DNA from: JBHOQS01 sp042408875
GTDB lineage: Bacteria; Chloroflexota; UBA11872; JBHOQS01
Direction of reading: 5' to 3'
DNA: 64,000 bases
NCBI GenBank assembly: GCA_042408875.1
Contig: JBHOQS010000022.1
Span: forward strand, 434,001-498,000
Numbering within the stretch: the first letter of the stretch is position 1; each line of letters opens with the position of its first letter. A program made the position numbers and the translations under genes. The notes beneath the pieces were generated by a model that worked only from the letters and a program-made list of their open reading frames with translations, made no database searches and had not been told where the DNA came from. Below, one piece after another: positions 8,646 to 18,357 of this stretch.

Positions 8646-9536
8646 ATGGCAACTGGTACGGCTGTAGAGGTCCGGCCGGCCGCGCGTGGGGCGCAACGAC
8701 CGTTACCTCTGGGACGGATCACTGCCACCGTGGTGATCAATGCTGTACTGCTTATCCTGGTGGCAGCGACATTGATTCCCTATCTGTTCATGTGGACGAG
8801 CGCGTTCAAGCAGAACTCCGAGATCTTCACCTCGCCTATCGTCTGGTGGCCGAAGAATCCTACGTTAAAAAACATGACGGATCTCTTCACGCTCTTTCCG
8901 AACGCCTGGCGCTGGTACGTCAACACGGCAGTCGTGGCGGTCGTGCGCACGGCGCTCGGGGTCTTCCTGGCTGCGCTCGCCGGCTTCGCCTTCGCGAAGT
9001 ATACCTTTAAGTTCAAGAACGCACTGTTCATTCTCATGCTGGCGACATCGCTCATCCCGTTCTGGGTGACGGTGGTACCGCTTTTCATCGAGATCGTCTG
9101 GCTGCGCTGGTTCAACACGTACCTGGCTGTCATTGTCCCCAATGCAGTGGGCGCGTTTGCTATCTTTTGGATGCGGCAATATGCCATGACTGTGCCGGAT
9201 GAGCTTCTCGATGCTGCGCGCATCGATGGCGCATCGGAGTGGCAGCTCTTCTGGCGGGTGGCGCTGCCGATCCTGATGCCCGGCCTTGCCGTGCTGGCAA
9301 TCCTTGGCTTCACCGGGGCCTGGAACGACTTCTTCTGGCCGCTGCTGGTGCTGACCGATACATCCATGTGGCTGGTCAACGTCGCCGTGGCAGCCCTGGT
9401 CGGTCCGTACGACTATCAATACGGCATCCTGCTCTCCGCGGCCACGCTCGGCTCCATTCCGGTGATCATTGTCTTCCTCTTCTTCCAGCGCCAGCTCATC
9501 ACCGGGCTCACCTCCGGAGCGTTCAAGGGTATCTAG
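8646..9536 (+). CDS. ABC sugar permease (MalG/UgpE type)
   Basis: Second membrane subunit of the importer, 296 residues. The start at 8646 is fixed by AAGGAGG at 8632-8638. Six membrane segments are apparent. The EAA loop that docks the ATPase is visible as DELLDAARIDGASEWQLFWRVALP. The C-terminus ends in RQLITGLTSGAFKGI, typical of the MalG/UgpE branch. It follows the frameshifted first permease by 58 bases and is clearly cotranscribed with it and the receptor. No ATP-binding gene follows, so energy coupling must come from a shared ATPase elsewhere. Confidence 0.9.
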   Translation: MATGTAVEVRPAARGAQRPLPLGRITATVVINAVLLILVAATLIPYLFMWTSAFKQNSEIFTSPIVWWPKNPTLKNMTDLFTLFPNAWRWYVNTAVVAVVRTALGVFLAALAGFAFAKYTFKFKNALFILMLATSLIPFWVTVVPLFIEIVWLRWFNTYLAVIVPNAVGAFAIFWMRQYAMTVPDELLDAARIDGASEWQLFWRVALPILMPGLAVLAILGFTGAWNDFFWPLLVLTDTSMWLVNVAVAALVGPYDYQYGILLSAATLGSIPVIIVFLFFQRQLITGLTSGAFKGI

Positions 9537-9545
9537 CAGGCGCGT

Positions 9546-9577
9546 GGGGAGGGACGCGGAGAGGCGGACCCCTCCCC
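9546..9577 (+). terminator. possible intrinsic terminator after the permease operon
   Basis: GGGGAGGG at 9546-9553 pairs with CCCTCCCC at 9570-9577 across a 16-base loop. A short TTTT occurs about 12 bases later. It lies just past the stop of the last permease. The long loop and weak T-run make this a moderate candidate only. Confidence 0.35.
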
Positions 9578-9729
9578 TCTCGCTCCCTTTTCCCCAGGTT
9601 GTCATACCCCGGACGTATCTATTACAGTGAAGGTATCCAGGTCGGCGCGAGGGTACTGCTGGTCGTGTGCCTGGCCGTGGGGTACCGCATCTTTCCTGAC
9701 GGCAGTGTTTCGGGATCGATGAGCGCGCG

Positions 9730-11550
9730 ATGAGACGTGGTGGCCTTGATCCTCCTCAGCATGGCCTGCGCGAGAGCCTGATACGGCTGCGTACGATCCT
9801 CGGCTACTTCGCCCCCTATACCGATCGCATGGCCCTCGTTGTAGGCGCCATGCTGCTGAGCACCTTCCTTGGCCTGCTGCAGCCCCAGCTGATGCGCCTG
9901 GTGCTGGATGTGGCCCTGCCGCAGCGCGACCTACGCCTGTTAAGCCTGCTTGTGCTCGGCACGCTGGCCTTGCCGCTGGCGCAGGGCGGCATCGGCTTCG
10001 TGCAGGGATACATCTCGACCTGGGTCTCGCAGCAGGTCAGCTTCGACGCCCGCGACCGCCTCTACCGGCACGTGCAGACCTTCTCGCTGCGCTTCTTCGC
10101 CGGCACCAAGACCGGCGACATTCTCTCGCGGATCAACCGCGACGCCGGACAGATCTCTCAAGCGATCAGCGGCACGCTCCTGCCGCTCGTCTCGCAGGTT
10201 CTGACCCTGAGCGGGATCCTAGTGGCCGTCATGCTGATGAACTGGCGCCTGGGACTGCTGGCGCTGAGCCTCTTGCCGCCGTTCTTTTTTTCGGCGCGCT
10301 ACTTCGGCGGCATTATGCGCCGGCTCTACCGTCAGCACGGCGAGGCGTGGAGCGAGCTCACGGCCGTGCTGCAGCAGGGACTGGCGGGCATCCGCCTGGT
10401 GCAGGCGCTCCAGCGTGAGGAGGAAGAGGCAAAACGATACGCCGCCCAGGGCCGTGAGACGATCCGGCTGGCCATGCGCATCCAGGCATACGCTGGGCGC
10501 CAGTCGCTGATCAACACCTTTCTCTCGGCGCTCGGCCCGGCGCTGGTGCTGTGGTACGGCGGAGCGCAGGTGATCAACGGCTCACTGACAATCGGGGAGC
10601 TGCTGGCGTTCACCAACTACATTGCCCGGCTTTTCGGTCCGGTGAGCGCCTTCGCCAATATGAACGTGCAGCTCCAGCAGGCACTGGCGGCTTTCGACCG
10701 GGTGCAGGAATACCTGGAGATCCAGACCGAGATCCGCGACCGGCCCGGCGCTATCGAGCTGCCGCCGGTACGCGGGCGGATCGAGTTCCAGGATGTCTCA
10801 TTCGCCTACAGCCCGGAGCGGCCGATCCTGAAGCACATCTCGTTCACCGTCGAGCCCGGGCAGCTGGTGGCGCTGGTGGGGCCGACTGGGGCGGGCAAGA
10901 GCACGGTAGTGAACCTGATCCCGCGGTTCTACGATCCAGATGAGGGCTGCGTACGCATTGACGGCTACGACCTGCGCGAGGTCACGCTGGCGAGCCTGCG
11001 CCGTCAGATCGCTACCGTTGACCAGGAAACGTTCCTGTTCAACACCACTATTCTGGAGAACATTCGCTACGCCAGACCGGAAGCCACGTTCGACGAGGTA
11101 GTCGAGGCGGCAAAGGCAGCGTACCTACACGATTTCATCATGTCGCTGCCGGAGGGCTACGAGACAGTCGTCGGCGAGCGTGGGGTGAAGCTCTCTGGCG
11201 GCGAGCGGCAGCGGCTGGCCATCGCCCGCGCGATTTTACGTAACCCGCGTATCCTGATCCTGGACGAGGCCACCAGCTCGCTCGATTCGATCGCTGAGAG
11301 CTACATCCAGCGCGCGCTGGAGCCGCTGATGCGCGGCCGCACGGTGATCGCCATCGCCCACCGGCTGTCAACGATCCTCTCAGCGGACAAGATCCTGGTG
11401 CTGCAGCAGGGTGAGCTCGTTGAGAGCGGGACCCACCGGGAGCTTCTGGCGCGCGGTGGCCTGTACGCGCAACTCTACCGGACCCAGTTTAAGGAAGAGC
11501 TGCTGCTAGCCGGAACTGGTGGAGGGCAGCGCGGTCCTGCCACTCGTTGA
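9730..11550 (+). CDS. ABC exporter half-transporter (membrane plus ATPase, MsbA-like)
   Basis: Fused exporter of 606 residues expected to act as a dimer in the cytoplasmic membrane. The first 320 or so residues form six membrane helices. The nucleotide-binding domain has Walker A GPTGAGKST near residue 382, the signature LSGGERQRLAIARAI near 487, Walker B ILILDEATSSLD near 508-519 and the H-loop AHRLST near 543. Family members export lipids, peptides or drugs; the cargo is not readable here. It starts 193 bases after the sugar permeases, beyond a candidate terminator, so it is probably a separate transcription unit. The start at 9730 is the first ATG after the spacer. Confidence 0.9.
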   Translation: MRRGGLDPPQHGLRESLIRLRTILGYFAPYTDRMALVVGAMLLSTFLGLLQPQLMRLVLDVALPQRDLRLLSLLVLGTLALPLAQGGIGFVQGYISTWVSQQVSFDARDRLYRHVQTFSLRFFAGTKTGDILSRINRDAGQISQAISGTLLPLVSQVLTLSGILVAVMLMNWRLGLLALSLLPPFFFSARYFGGIMRRLYRQHGEAWSELTAVLQQGLAGIRLVQALQREEEEAKRYAAQGRETIRLAMRIQAYAGRQSLINTFLSALGPALVLWYGGAQVINGSLTIGELLAFTNYIARLFGPVSAFANMNVQLQQALAAFDRVQEYLEIQTEIRDRPGAIELPPVRGRIEFQDVSFAYSPERPILKHISFTVEPGQLVALVGPTGAGKSTVVNLIPRFYDPDEGCVRIDGYDLREVTLASLRRQIATVDQETFLFNTTILENIRYARPEATFDEVVEAAKAAYLHDFIMSLPEGYETVVGERGVKLSGGERQRLAIARAILRNPRILILDEATSSLDSIAESYIQRALEPLMRGRTVIAIAHRLSTILSADKILVLQQGELVESGTHRELLARGGLYAQLYRTQFKEELLLAGTGGGQRGPATR

Positions 11551-11749
11551 CGTGCTGCTGCACAAGGCGAAAGCCGGACTAGAGAGTACAGCGGCTTACT
11601 CATGGAGGCCGTTCTTCAGGGCGGCACAGGTATAAGGCGTCACAGGTATAGCGTGGTGGGGATACGGCACGTGCAAGCGTGCCCTATGTAGCGAGGAGCA
11701 CGTGCTTACGGGGAAGCGTGGTCACGGGCGCTATAGGAGCACGGCCAGG

Positions 11750-11832
11750 CGGAGGGGGTGGGATTCGAACCCACGGAGCTTGCGCTCAGTGGTTTTCAAG
11801 ACCACCGCCATAAACCACTCGGCCACCCCTCC
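11750..11832 (-). tRNA. tRNA-Ser (anticodon TGA)
   Basis: Read on the minus strand, the 7-bp acceptor stem GGAGGGG pairs with CCCCTCC, with discriminator G. The anticodon loop is CTTGAAA, giving anticodon TGA. A long variable arm with a GAGC/GCTC stem and a GCAA loop marks a class II serine tRNA. The T-arm is GTGGG-TTCGAAT-CCCAC. The 3' CCA is not encoded. Neighbours are an ABC exporter and a membrane protein, with no integrase or duplicated tRNA end nearby. Confidence 0.95.
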
Positions 11833-11857
11833 GCCGGAATTCTAGCAAGGGGCTAGC

Positions 11858-13579
11858 ATGCGCGTCAACGACGGCGGGAGGCAGGAGCCTGCCAGCCACC
11901 CCGGCGCGCTTGACCGCCGGGCCGGGCAGGCGGCGCGCATTGCCGCGGCCGGTGCGGTGTTCGCGCTCGGCGCTGGCGCAGCAGCCGGGCTGTCCACAGC
12001 GCTGGCGTTGCTGCCACACCCGTTTGAGATCAACTACGGCGAAGGAATCGTCCTGGGCGTTGCGGCTCGGTTTGCGCGCGGCGACCCCCTGTACCAGCCC
12101 ATCAGCGGCTATCCATATCTGGTCGCCGCCTACACCCCACTCTTCTACACCGTCCTCGCTGGTCTGATCCAGCATGCCGGCCCGGCGCTGTGGCCGGCCC
12201 GCGCGCTTAGCCTAGGCGGCGCACTCCTGGCGGCCGCTTGCCTGTACGGGGCCGTCCGCTGCGAGCGAGGCGCACGCCCGGCCCTGCTGGCGGCGCTCCT
12301 CTTCGGCGCGACGCCCTGGGTGGCGCAGTGGGCCAGCTACGGCCGGGTGGATATGCCTGCCTTGGGCCTCACTGCCGCCGGTGTCTGGCTGGCCTGGCGC
12401 AGCAGTCCCGGGCGATGGCGTTTGTTGCTGTCTCTCTTCTGTTTCCTGGCTGCCTTCCTCACGAAACAGACGTATCTCGCTGCGCCGGTGGCGACGGCGC
12501 TGGCGCTGGCCTTGCACCGACCCCGCCTGGGCACTGCGTACCTGCTCGGCTTTGCCGCGCTGGTGACAGGGAGCACGCTGGCGCTGGACCGCTGGTCCCA
12601 GGGGATGTTCATCCAGTCTATAGTTGTGGCAAACGCCAACCCGCCGGATGTGCTCTGGGGACTGCGTATCCCTGTCCTGTGGCTGGCTCTCACGCTGGGG
12701 CTGCATGCTGCGGTCGTGGTGTGCTTGCTGCGGCGCCTGGCCTGGCAGTATCGGAGCGATGAGTCAGCAGGCCGGACGCGGCGTGTTCACGCCCCCGAGC
12801 GTAGTGCCCTGTCAAGCGCTCGCGCGACCGGGCTTGAGAGATGTCGGCTGAGAGATCAGGCTGCGGCGCTGCTGCAGACCGGTCGTGCCCTGCCGGTGCC
12901 GCTGACTGCAGCGACCTTGTACCTGGCGCTTACGCTGTGCCAGATGCTGGCTGTGCTGAAGACCGGCTCCGACGTGAACTACCTGCTGGAGAATGCCTTC
13001 GCGGTGAGCCTGCTGGCCGGCCTGGTGCTGCCTGAGGCGCCGCTGAAGGTAGGCAGCACCGGCCGGTCTGCCCGCGTCGAGCTCGAGCTGTGGCTGCTGG
13101 TCGCCATCAGCGCTGCTGGCATGGGGGTGGTCGACCTAGGACGGAGCGTTAGCGTACTGCCCTGGGCAGTAGATCACCGCGCATGGCAGCGGCATGCCCT
13201 CCTAGTCGAGCGCATTCGCCGCGCGCCCGGCGACGTGCTCACGGAGGATCTGTCTCTCCCTGTGGTTGCCGGGAAGCCAGCGGCCTTTGAGCCGGTGCTC
13301 TATGATATTTTCTTTGAAACCGGAGTAGTGCGCCCCTACCAGGTGATCGACGCGCTGGCCGGCGGCCGCTTTGGACTGCTCCTGCTCAGCTCCCCGATAG
13401 ATCGGCCGGAGTGGGAGACCGATCCGCAGGTTATGTGGCCGAGAGCCATACGCGCGGCCATGCGTGCCCACTATTGCCTGGAGGGGCGTATCGACAAGTA
13501 CTATGTGTACGTACCTGCAGGGGCATGCGCCCCGGCTTTGCCGGGTGTGGCTCGCGCGTCTGACCCCGCTGGTGCATAG
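11858..13579 (+). CDS. polytopic membrane protein, GT39-like glycosyltransferase
   Basis: 573-residue integral membrane protein with about ten hydrophobic segments. The layout resembles GT-C fold (dolichyl-phosphate-mannose/ArnT-like) transferases: an acidic motif INYGEG in the first external loop, then YGRVDMPALG near residue 162, a pattern seen in this superfamily, and a soluble C-terminal region. A lipid-linked sugar would be the expected donor. The start at 11858 lies 26 bases after tRNA-Ser on the opposite strand. A short region around residues 300-330 looks less conserved and may be a variable loop. Acceptor and donor are unknown, and the family call is by pattern only. Confidence 0.6.
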   Translation: MRVNDGGRQEPASHPGALDRRAGQAARIAAAGAVFALGAGAAAGLSTALALLPHPFEINYGEGIVLGVAARFARGDPLYQPISGYPYLVAAYTPLFYTVLAGLIQHAGPALWPARALSLGGALLAAACLYGAVRCERGARPALLAALLFGATPWVAQWASYGRVDMPALGLTAAGVWLAWRSSPGRWRLLLSLFCFLAAFLTKQTYLAAPVATALALALHRPRLGTAYLLGFAALVTGSTLALDRWSQGMFIQSIVVANANPPDVLWGLRIPVLWLALTLGLHAAVVVCLLRRLAWQYRSDESAGRTRRVHAPERSALSSARATGLERCRLRDQAAALLQTGRALPVPLTAATLYLALTLCQMLAVLKTGSDVNYLLENAFAVSLLAGLVLPEAPLKVGSTGRSARVELELWLLVAISAAGMGVVDLGRSVSVLPWAVDHRAWQRHALLVERIRRAPGDVLTEDLSLPVVAGKPAAFEPVLYDIFFETGVVRPYQVIDALAGGRFGLLLLSSPIDRPEWETDPQVMWPRAIRAAMRAHYCLEGRIDKYYVYVPAGACAPALPGVARASDPAGA

Positions 13580-13589
13580 ATGCTCGCCA

Positions 13590-13660
13590 TACTGCTTCTT
13601 GCTATTTTTTGATTTTATATTTTTTTATAGTTTAGCGTAGATTTAGTGTAGATGTTCCTT
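13590..13660 (+). promoter_or_regulatory. AT-rich promoter island
   Basis: A strongly AT-rich stretch with T-runs and the near repeat TAGCGTAGAT / TAGTGTAGAT lies between a GC-rich membrane-protein gene and a binding-protein gene. A complete AAGGAGGT ribosome binding site follows at 13663-13670. The contrast in composition suggests the promoter of the downstream gene, but I cannot pick a single -10/-35 pair. Confidence 0.4.
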
Positions 13661-13676
13661 TCAAGGAGGTGGCCGT

Positions 13677-14990
13677 ATGCTTACCCGCCGTCACTTCGCC
13701 CGTGCGACGGTGGCGCTTCCCGGTGCTCTGGCCGCGTGCGCCCGCCAGGGGCCCGGCGCGGCCCAGCCGGCCCAGCAGGCGGCGAGCCGGCAGCCGGTAA
13801 AGATCGTCTGGCTGCTCTACCAGAGCCGGCCGCCGCGCATGGACCTCCAGGTTGCCCTGGCCGAGGACTTTAACCGGCAGCATCCCTCCATCCAGATCGA
13901 GCCCATCGCGCCGGACATCGCGCTGGTCGAGAAGGCGACAGTGTTCCAAGCGGCCGGCACGCCGGTCGATTTCTTCGAGTGGCCGCGCCTATGGCGAGAG
14001 GTCGAAGAGCTCATCATCGACCAGGCGCCCTTCTTCAAGCGCGACAAGATCGACCTGAAGAGCCTGTTTCTGGAGACAGCGATCGCGCCGTTCCTGCAAG
14101 GCGATCATATCTGGGGGCATCCGATCAGTATCTCGGTTGATGCTGTAGCCTACAATATCGACATGTTTGATGCAGTGGGCCTGAAGTATCCCCCGGTGAA
14201 CCCCGAGGATAAGTCCTGGACGATGGAGACGTTCCAGGAATATGCCATCAAGCTGACCGACCGTTCTAAGAGCCAGTACGGCTGGGGCGGCGGCTTCTCC
14301 GGCGGGCATAATTGGATGGTGGCGGGCAACTTCTTCGGCACTTGCCCCTGGGACCCGAACACTAAGCGGTCGCACTTCAACTCACCGCAGTACCGCCAGG
14401 CCGTCCAGTACTGGGCCGACCTGCGCAACAAACACCGGGTGAACCCCACCAGCCAGGAGGCGCAAGCGCTGACCGCCGGACAGAACATCAATATTTTCGC
14501 CACCGGCAAGATCGGGATGCAGGTGGTGTTCAATATCGCCGATAAGGTGCCGGCGCGCTGGGGCCTGGCGACGCTGCCCTACTCCGGAGCTGGCCGGAAC
14601 ATCTCCGGGCGCATCAGTGTGCATGCGCTCTTCCTCGGCCGGGGCAAGAACCCGGACGCGGCCTGGGAGGTCTTCAAGTGGTTCACGAAGCCGGAGAACG
14701 CCGGACGCTACGTCCTCTCCGACGGGCACGCTGTCTCGCCGATCAAGGGAGGGTCTGATCTGGCACAGAAAGACTTCATGGACCGTATGGGCGTGGATGC
14801 GCGCGCGTACCTGCTGCAAGCGCAGACGACGCCAGAGAACGGCTGCTTCTTCTACCTGAACAAGCAGTGGCCGGATTTCGACCGGGAGATCGGGCCAAAG
14901 TGGAACGAGACCATGGCTGGCAATCTCGGTGCAGGCGAGTTCGCCTCCCTGGCGTACGAGGCGGCGAAGCGCATCCTGGGGCACCTCTAA
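13677..14990 (+). CDS. extracellular solute-binding lipoprotein, family 1
   Basis: Fourth binding protein of the window, 437 residues. A perfect AAGGAGGT stands six bases before the ATG at 13677. The signal is TRRHFARATVALPGALAAC, a twin-arginine segment ending in a lipobox Cys near residue 20. The mature protein has the family 1 two-lobe pattern, with FQAAGTPVDFFEWPRLWR, SISVDAVAYNIDMFDAVGLKYPP and a tryptophan-rich binding region around GWGGGFSGGHNWMVAG. It is preceded by an AT-rich promoter and followed on the other strand by a GH2 glycosidase. No permease is adjacent. A carbohydrate ligand is plausible from the neighbour but unproven. Confidence 0.87.
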   Translation: MLTRRHFARATVALPGALAACARQGPGAAQPAQQAASRQPVKIVWLLYQSRPPRMDLQVALAEDFNRQHPSIQIEPIAPDIALVEKATVFQAAGTPVDFFEWPRLWREVEELIIDQAPFFKRDKIDLKSLFLETAIAPFLQGDHIWGHPISISVDAVAYNIDMFDAVGLKYPPVNPEDKSWTMETFQEYAIKLTDRSKSQYGWGGGFSGGHNWMVAGNFFGTCPWDPNTKRSHFNSPQYRQAVQYWADLRNKHRVNPTSQEAQALTAGQNINIFATGKIGMQVVFNIADKVPARWGLATLPYSGAGRNISGRISVHALFLGRGKNPDAAWEVFKWFTKPENAGRYVLSDGHAVSPIKGGSDLAQKDFMDRMGVDARAYLLQAQTTPENGCFFYLNKQWPDFDREIGPKWNETMAGNLGAGEFASLAYEAAKRILGHL

Positions 14991-15136
14991 CTTAATCTCT
15001 CTATAACTTAATAACTTAATACCTATAGGATTTCTAGCGAGTATATAAACAATGTACAAAAAATAAATAAATAAATTTATTTACTCAAAGATTCTACGCT
15101 AGAGCGGAGTCCGAGCCTGTACGCTCCTCCGGTACG
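14991..15136. other. AT-rich spacer between convergent genes, with a 16-bp palindrome
   Basis: The spacer is nearly free of GC compared with its flanks. It has the tandem TAACTTAA / TAACTTAA pattern near 15004-15020, a run of AAAT units at 15060-15075, and a perfect 16-base palindrome at 15068-15083 centred on AAATTT. It separates the binding-protein stop from the GH2 stop and may end both transcripts. Confidence 0.5.
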
Positions 15137-17959
15137 CTAGCCAGCGACCAGCCGCTGGGCGATGCCGCGTGCAGGGATGCCGCTCCAGGGATCGATCACC
15201 TTCTTGGGCTGGAAGCTGGGCGACTCGGCGTATGCGACGAGCTCATGCAGCATGATCGTGGCGACGGGATCCACGCCCAGCTGCTCTTCCAGGTTGAAGG
15301 TGGTGATCAGCACTTTGCCGCGCTGGTGGCGGAACTGGCCCAGCAACGCCGCAGGAAGGTGCACCCAGCCGACTACCATGCCGCCCAGGGTATCGTCGGC
15401 ATCCTCCGGCCCGAAGCCGAGCATGACGTGCTCTGGGGCGACGGCGCGGAATGGCGCGCCCAGGATGTGCTCGAAGGGAATGCGTTCGAAGAGCGGCCGG
15501 CGTTTCAGCCAGTTAAAGTTCGTGATCCAGTCCCCGCTGTAGCCGGTGCCCTCCCGTGTGAGCACCGGCACGAAGGGATTGAAGCCACGCGCGAGGTAGA
15601 GCACGCGGCCGCCACGACGAATGAACTCGGCGACTCGACGGTTGATCGCCGTCACAATGGCGACGGAATCAAGCGGCATGCGATCGACTGGGCCGTCGTA
15701 GACGACGTAGCCCAGGCCACGCAACCGCTCGGCCAGGCCATAGCGGTTATGCGGATCATAGACCGACACGCGGCCAGTGGCCTGCGGTCGACGGTACGCC
15801 GCCGGGTAGAAGTACACATCGAGGTAGTTGCTGGCCAGCACGCTGTGGTCTGGCCCAAGGAGCGTCACCTCAACGCGGGAGACGATGCTCTCCTCCAGCG
15901 GCGGCACATCGAACTCGATGCGGCCGAGCACCGACACAGTGGCGCGTGCGGCGCTCACGTTGTGGATCACCCCGTTCAAGCCAAGTAGGTCCACTGCCCA
16001 CAGCAGTGTGGCGCCTTCCACCTGGCGGTCGGAGAAGTGGGAGAACAGGATATCAGCTGTGAAATGCTGCCCCTCCCAGAAGTTCGCCGTACGTGTGCGC
16101 ACCATCACCAGGTCCTGGGTGTTGATGGTCGCTAGTTCGTTGTAGTAAACCTTGGGGTTGCGCAGCATATCTAGCAGACCATTGCACTCCCAGTGCAGGT
16201 CGGTGAACTCGGTAATCACATAGCCGGCGATGCTGGGGTGGCGACGCATCTCCTCGATCTGGGTCTTCAGCGCATAGAACTGATGCCGCTGCGTGGCCAG
16301 GATGAAGTCCTCGAAGCTGCCGAAGACCTGATCGAGCTTGTACTCATGGTAGCGTTCTTCGGCGCCCGCCGGCACAACGTGCTCTAGCTCGGGGACGGCG
16401 GGAAAGCCCATCGTCCACCACCAGGGATCAGCGCCGTAGTAGGCGCGTAGCTGACGCAGGCTGGGCAACCCCCAGTTGCCAAACTCAGAGACAATAAGTG
16501 GCTCCTTACCGGTCGGTTCACCGTCACCGTATGGGCTGAAGGTCCAGGCTGCGTTGAGGGCGAACGCCTCCACGAAGTCGGCCCAGCGCTGCTGTTGATC
16601 TGGGATCGAACAGTACATATGGAAGTCTTGGATATCCGACTTCACATGGAAGCTGGGGCCATAGGGCGAGTTGCACGGCGAGTTGTCCACGACGAGGCGT
16701 GACGGATCGCGCTGCTTCACCCGCTCGAAGAAATCTTTCAGCCAGGCCCGGTCCTCGGCCCGAGTGCGGATCTGGGCGCCCCAGTCTTCGTTGACGATGG
16801 TCCAGATAATGATCGACGGGTGGTTATAGTCGCGGTCGATCATTTCAAAGAGCGTCTGCTCGGCGCGCCGCTTGGAGCGCTCGGTCAGACGGCTGCCCCA
16901 GCTCGGCAGCTCCGCCCAGACCAGCAGGCCCAGCCGGTCGGCCCACTCCAGGTAGCGCGGGTCCGGCACCTTAATGTGGCAGCGCAGCAGGTTCAGGCCC
17001 ATGTGCTTGGCCTTCTGGAACTGGTCGCGCAGGAACTCGTCCGAGGGGGGCGTGAAGATGGTGCGGGGGTAGAAGTCCTGATCCAGGGCGCCGATGAGGA
17101 AGAGCGGCCGGCCGTTCAGGTAGATCAGGTTGTCCCGCGTCTCCACCTTGCGCATGCCGAACTCGACGGTCAGCGCGTCGATGGGGTCCTCGCCCTGCGC
17201 CACAGTCACTGTGGCGCGGTACAAGACAGGGCTATGCAGGTCCCACGGCATGACCGGGTCAATGCGTACCGGCAGGTCGTATGTGAAGCGTTCTGGTGCC
17301 AGTGATGTCGTAGCGCCGAACGTGTACTGGCCGTCGGGCGAGATGATGCGGCAGTGCAGCGTGAGCTGGGAAGGATCACCGTCGGCGGGCAGGTGGGCCA
17401 GGTGGACACGCACATGCGCGATGCCGTTATCGAGGTCCGGCGTGACGTGCACCATACGAATATCTACCACCCCGCGGCGCTCGATCCACACGCTTTGCCA
17501 GATGCCGCTGACGCGGGTGTACCAGTCCTCCTTGCCGTGCGGGATCTCGCTGAACAGGTACTCGCTCGGCGCATGGGCCACCCGCGGCGGGTCATCAACC
17601 CGCACCACCAGCAGGTTATCCCCGTCCCAGTGCAGGTAGTCCTGGAGTTCGAACTCGAAGGGGGTGTAGCCGCCTTCGTGCGTGCCGAGCTCGAACCCGT
17701 TGAGCCAGACCTGAGCCAGGTAGTCTACGGCGCCGAAGTGGAGCACCACGCGGCGGCCTTCCCACGCGCGAGGCACCGTGAAGTGTCGCCAGTACCAGGC
17801 GCGCCCCTCGTAGTGGCGCAGGCCGGGAAATTGCGCCTGCCAGCAGCCAGGCACCTCGATCGTTTCTGCCCCACCCTGTTCCAGGACTTCAGGGGTAAGT
17901 TCCTGGTGCGGGTCGATGCGGAACTGCCAGTATCCGTCGAGACTGATGCGCTCTCTCAT
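15137..17959 (-). CDS. glycoside hydrolase family 2 (beta-galactosidase/glucuronidase type)
   Basis: Large glycosidase of 940 residues. The N-terminal jelly-roll sugar-binding domain begins with SLDGYWQFRIDP and includes VWLNGFELGTHEGGYTPFEFEL. Ig-like and TIM-barrel domains follow. In the barrel, YNHPSIIIWTIVNEDWG near residue 390 holds the expected acid/base Glu, and LIVSEFGNWG near 490 holds the expected nucleophile Glu. No signal peptide is seen, so it acts on imported oligosaccharides or is exported another way. The C-terminal 350 residues extend beyond the core fold. Specificity (galactoside, glucuronide or mannoside) cannot be settled; a mannonate dehydratase at the right end makes a glucuronide possible. 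Confidence 0.85.
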   Translation of the reverse strand: MRERISLDGYWQFRIDPHQELTPEVLEQGGAETIEVPGCWQAQFPGLRHYEGRAWYWRHFTVPRAWEGRRVVLHFGAVDYLAQVWLNGFELGTHEGGYTPFEFELQDYLHWDGDNLLVVRVDDPPRVAHAPSEYLFSEIPHGKEDWYTRVSGIWQSVWIERRGVVDIRMVHVTPDLDNGIAHVRVHLAHLPADGDPSQLTLHCRIISPDGQYTFGATTSLAPERFTYDLPVRIDPVMPWDLHSPVLYRATVTVAQGEDPIDALTVEFGMRKVETRDNLIYLNGRPLFLIGALDQDFYPRTIFTPPSDEFLRDQFQKAKHMGLNLLRCHIKVPDPRYLEWADRLGLLVWAELPSWGSRLTERSKRRAEQTLFEMIDRDYNHPSIIIWTIVNEDWGAQIRTRAEDRAWLKDFFERVKQRDPSRLVVDNSPCNSPYGPSFHVKSDIQDFHMYCSIPDQQQRWADFVEAFALNAAWTFSPYGDGEPTGKEPLIVSEFGNWGLPSLRQLRAYYGADPWWWTMGFPAVPELEHVVPAGAEERYHEYKLDQVFGSFEDFILATQRHQFYALKTQIEEMRRHPSIAGYVITEFTDLHWECNGLLDMLRNPKVYYNELATINTQDLVMVRTRTANFWEGQHFTADILFSHFSDRQVEGATLLWAVDLLGLNGVIHNVSAARATVSVLGRIEFDVPPLEESIVSRVEVTLLGPDHSVLASNYLDVYFYPAAYRRPQATGRVSVYDPHNRYGLAERLRGLGYVVYDGPVDRMPLDSVAIVTAINRRVAEFIRRGGRVLYLARGFNPFVPVLTREGTGYSGDWITNFNWLKRRPLFERIPFEHILGAPFRAVAPEHVMLGFGPEDADDTLGGMVVGWVHLPAALLGQFRHQRGKVLITTFNLEEQLGVDPVATIMLHELVAYAESPSFQPKKVIDPWSGIPARGIAQRLVAG

Positions 17960-18357
17960 TGCTATCCGGGACTCTATCCAGAGTTACGTACGTGCGCGCA
18001 GCCACGCCCGAACGGCCGGCGCATTCGATGAAGCGTGAACGAACTTCTTGATTACAAGTGTCGCGCCTACAGGGCAGAAGCGTCCACGCAAGTGGCGCTT
18101 TTGGTACCCACCCCGAAGGCAGAGAGACGGCGCTGTGCGCTCTCGCAGCCTGGAGCGTCGAGGTGGAGCGGCCTGTGCAAATCCGCTGGCAGATGCATCG
18201 CAGCACGCTGGCCAAGTGTGCCACCAGATACCCCCTTGAGGCTGTGTCGCCGCACATGGCAGAGGCAATCGATGCCCGCATCTCGCTCCACCGCTTGGAG
18301 CGCGTCGCACAAATGTGCATCACTGTGTGCATCACTGGCGCAAGCACGGCTGGTGCT
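17960..18357. other. 398-base spacer with no supported gene
   Basis: Several overlapping frames are open here on both strands, but none has a recognisable domain, a ribosome binding site or a consistent codon pattern. It must contain the promoter of the leftward GH2 gene. I see no strong palindrome or RNA gene. Confidence 0.4.

Noticed and set aside
11750..11832. tRNA-Ser as an integration site of a mobile element
   Set aside because: No integrase nearby and no duplicated tRNA 3' end was seen in the flanks.
17960..18357. Small frames on both strands between the GH2 gene and murJ
   Set aside because: Overlapping, no start signals, no domain; treated as spacer.
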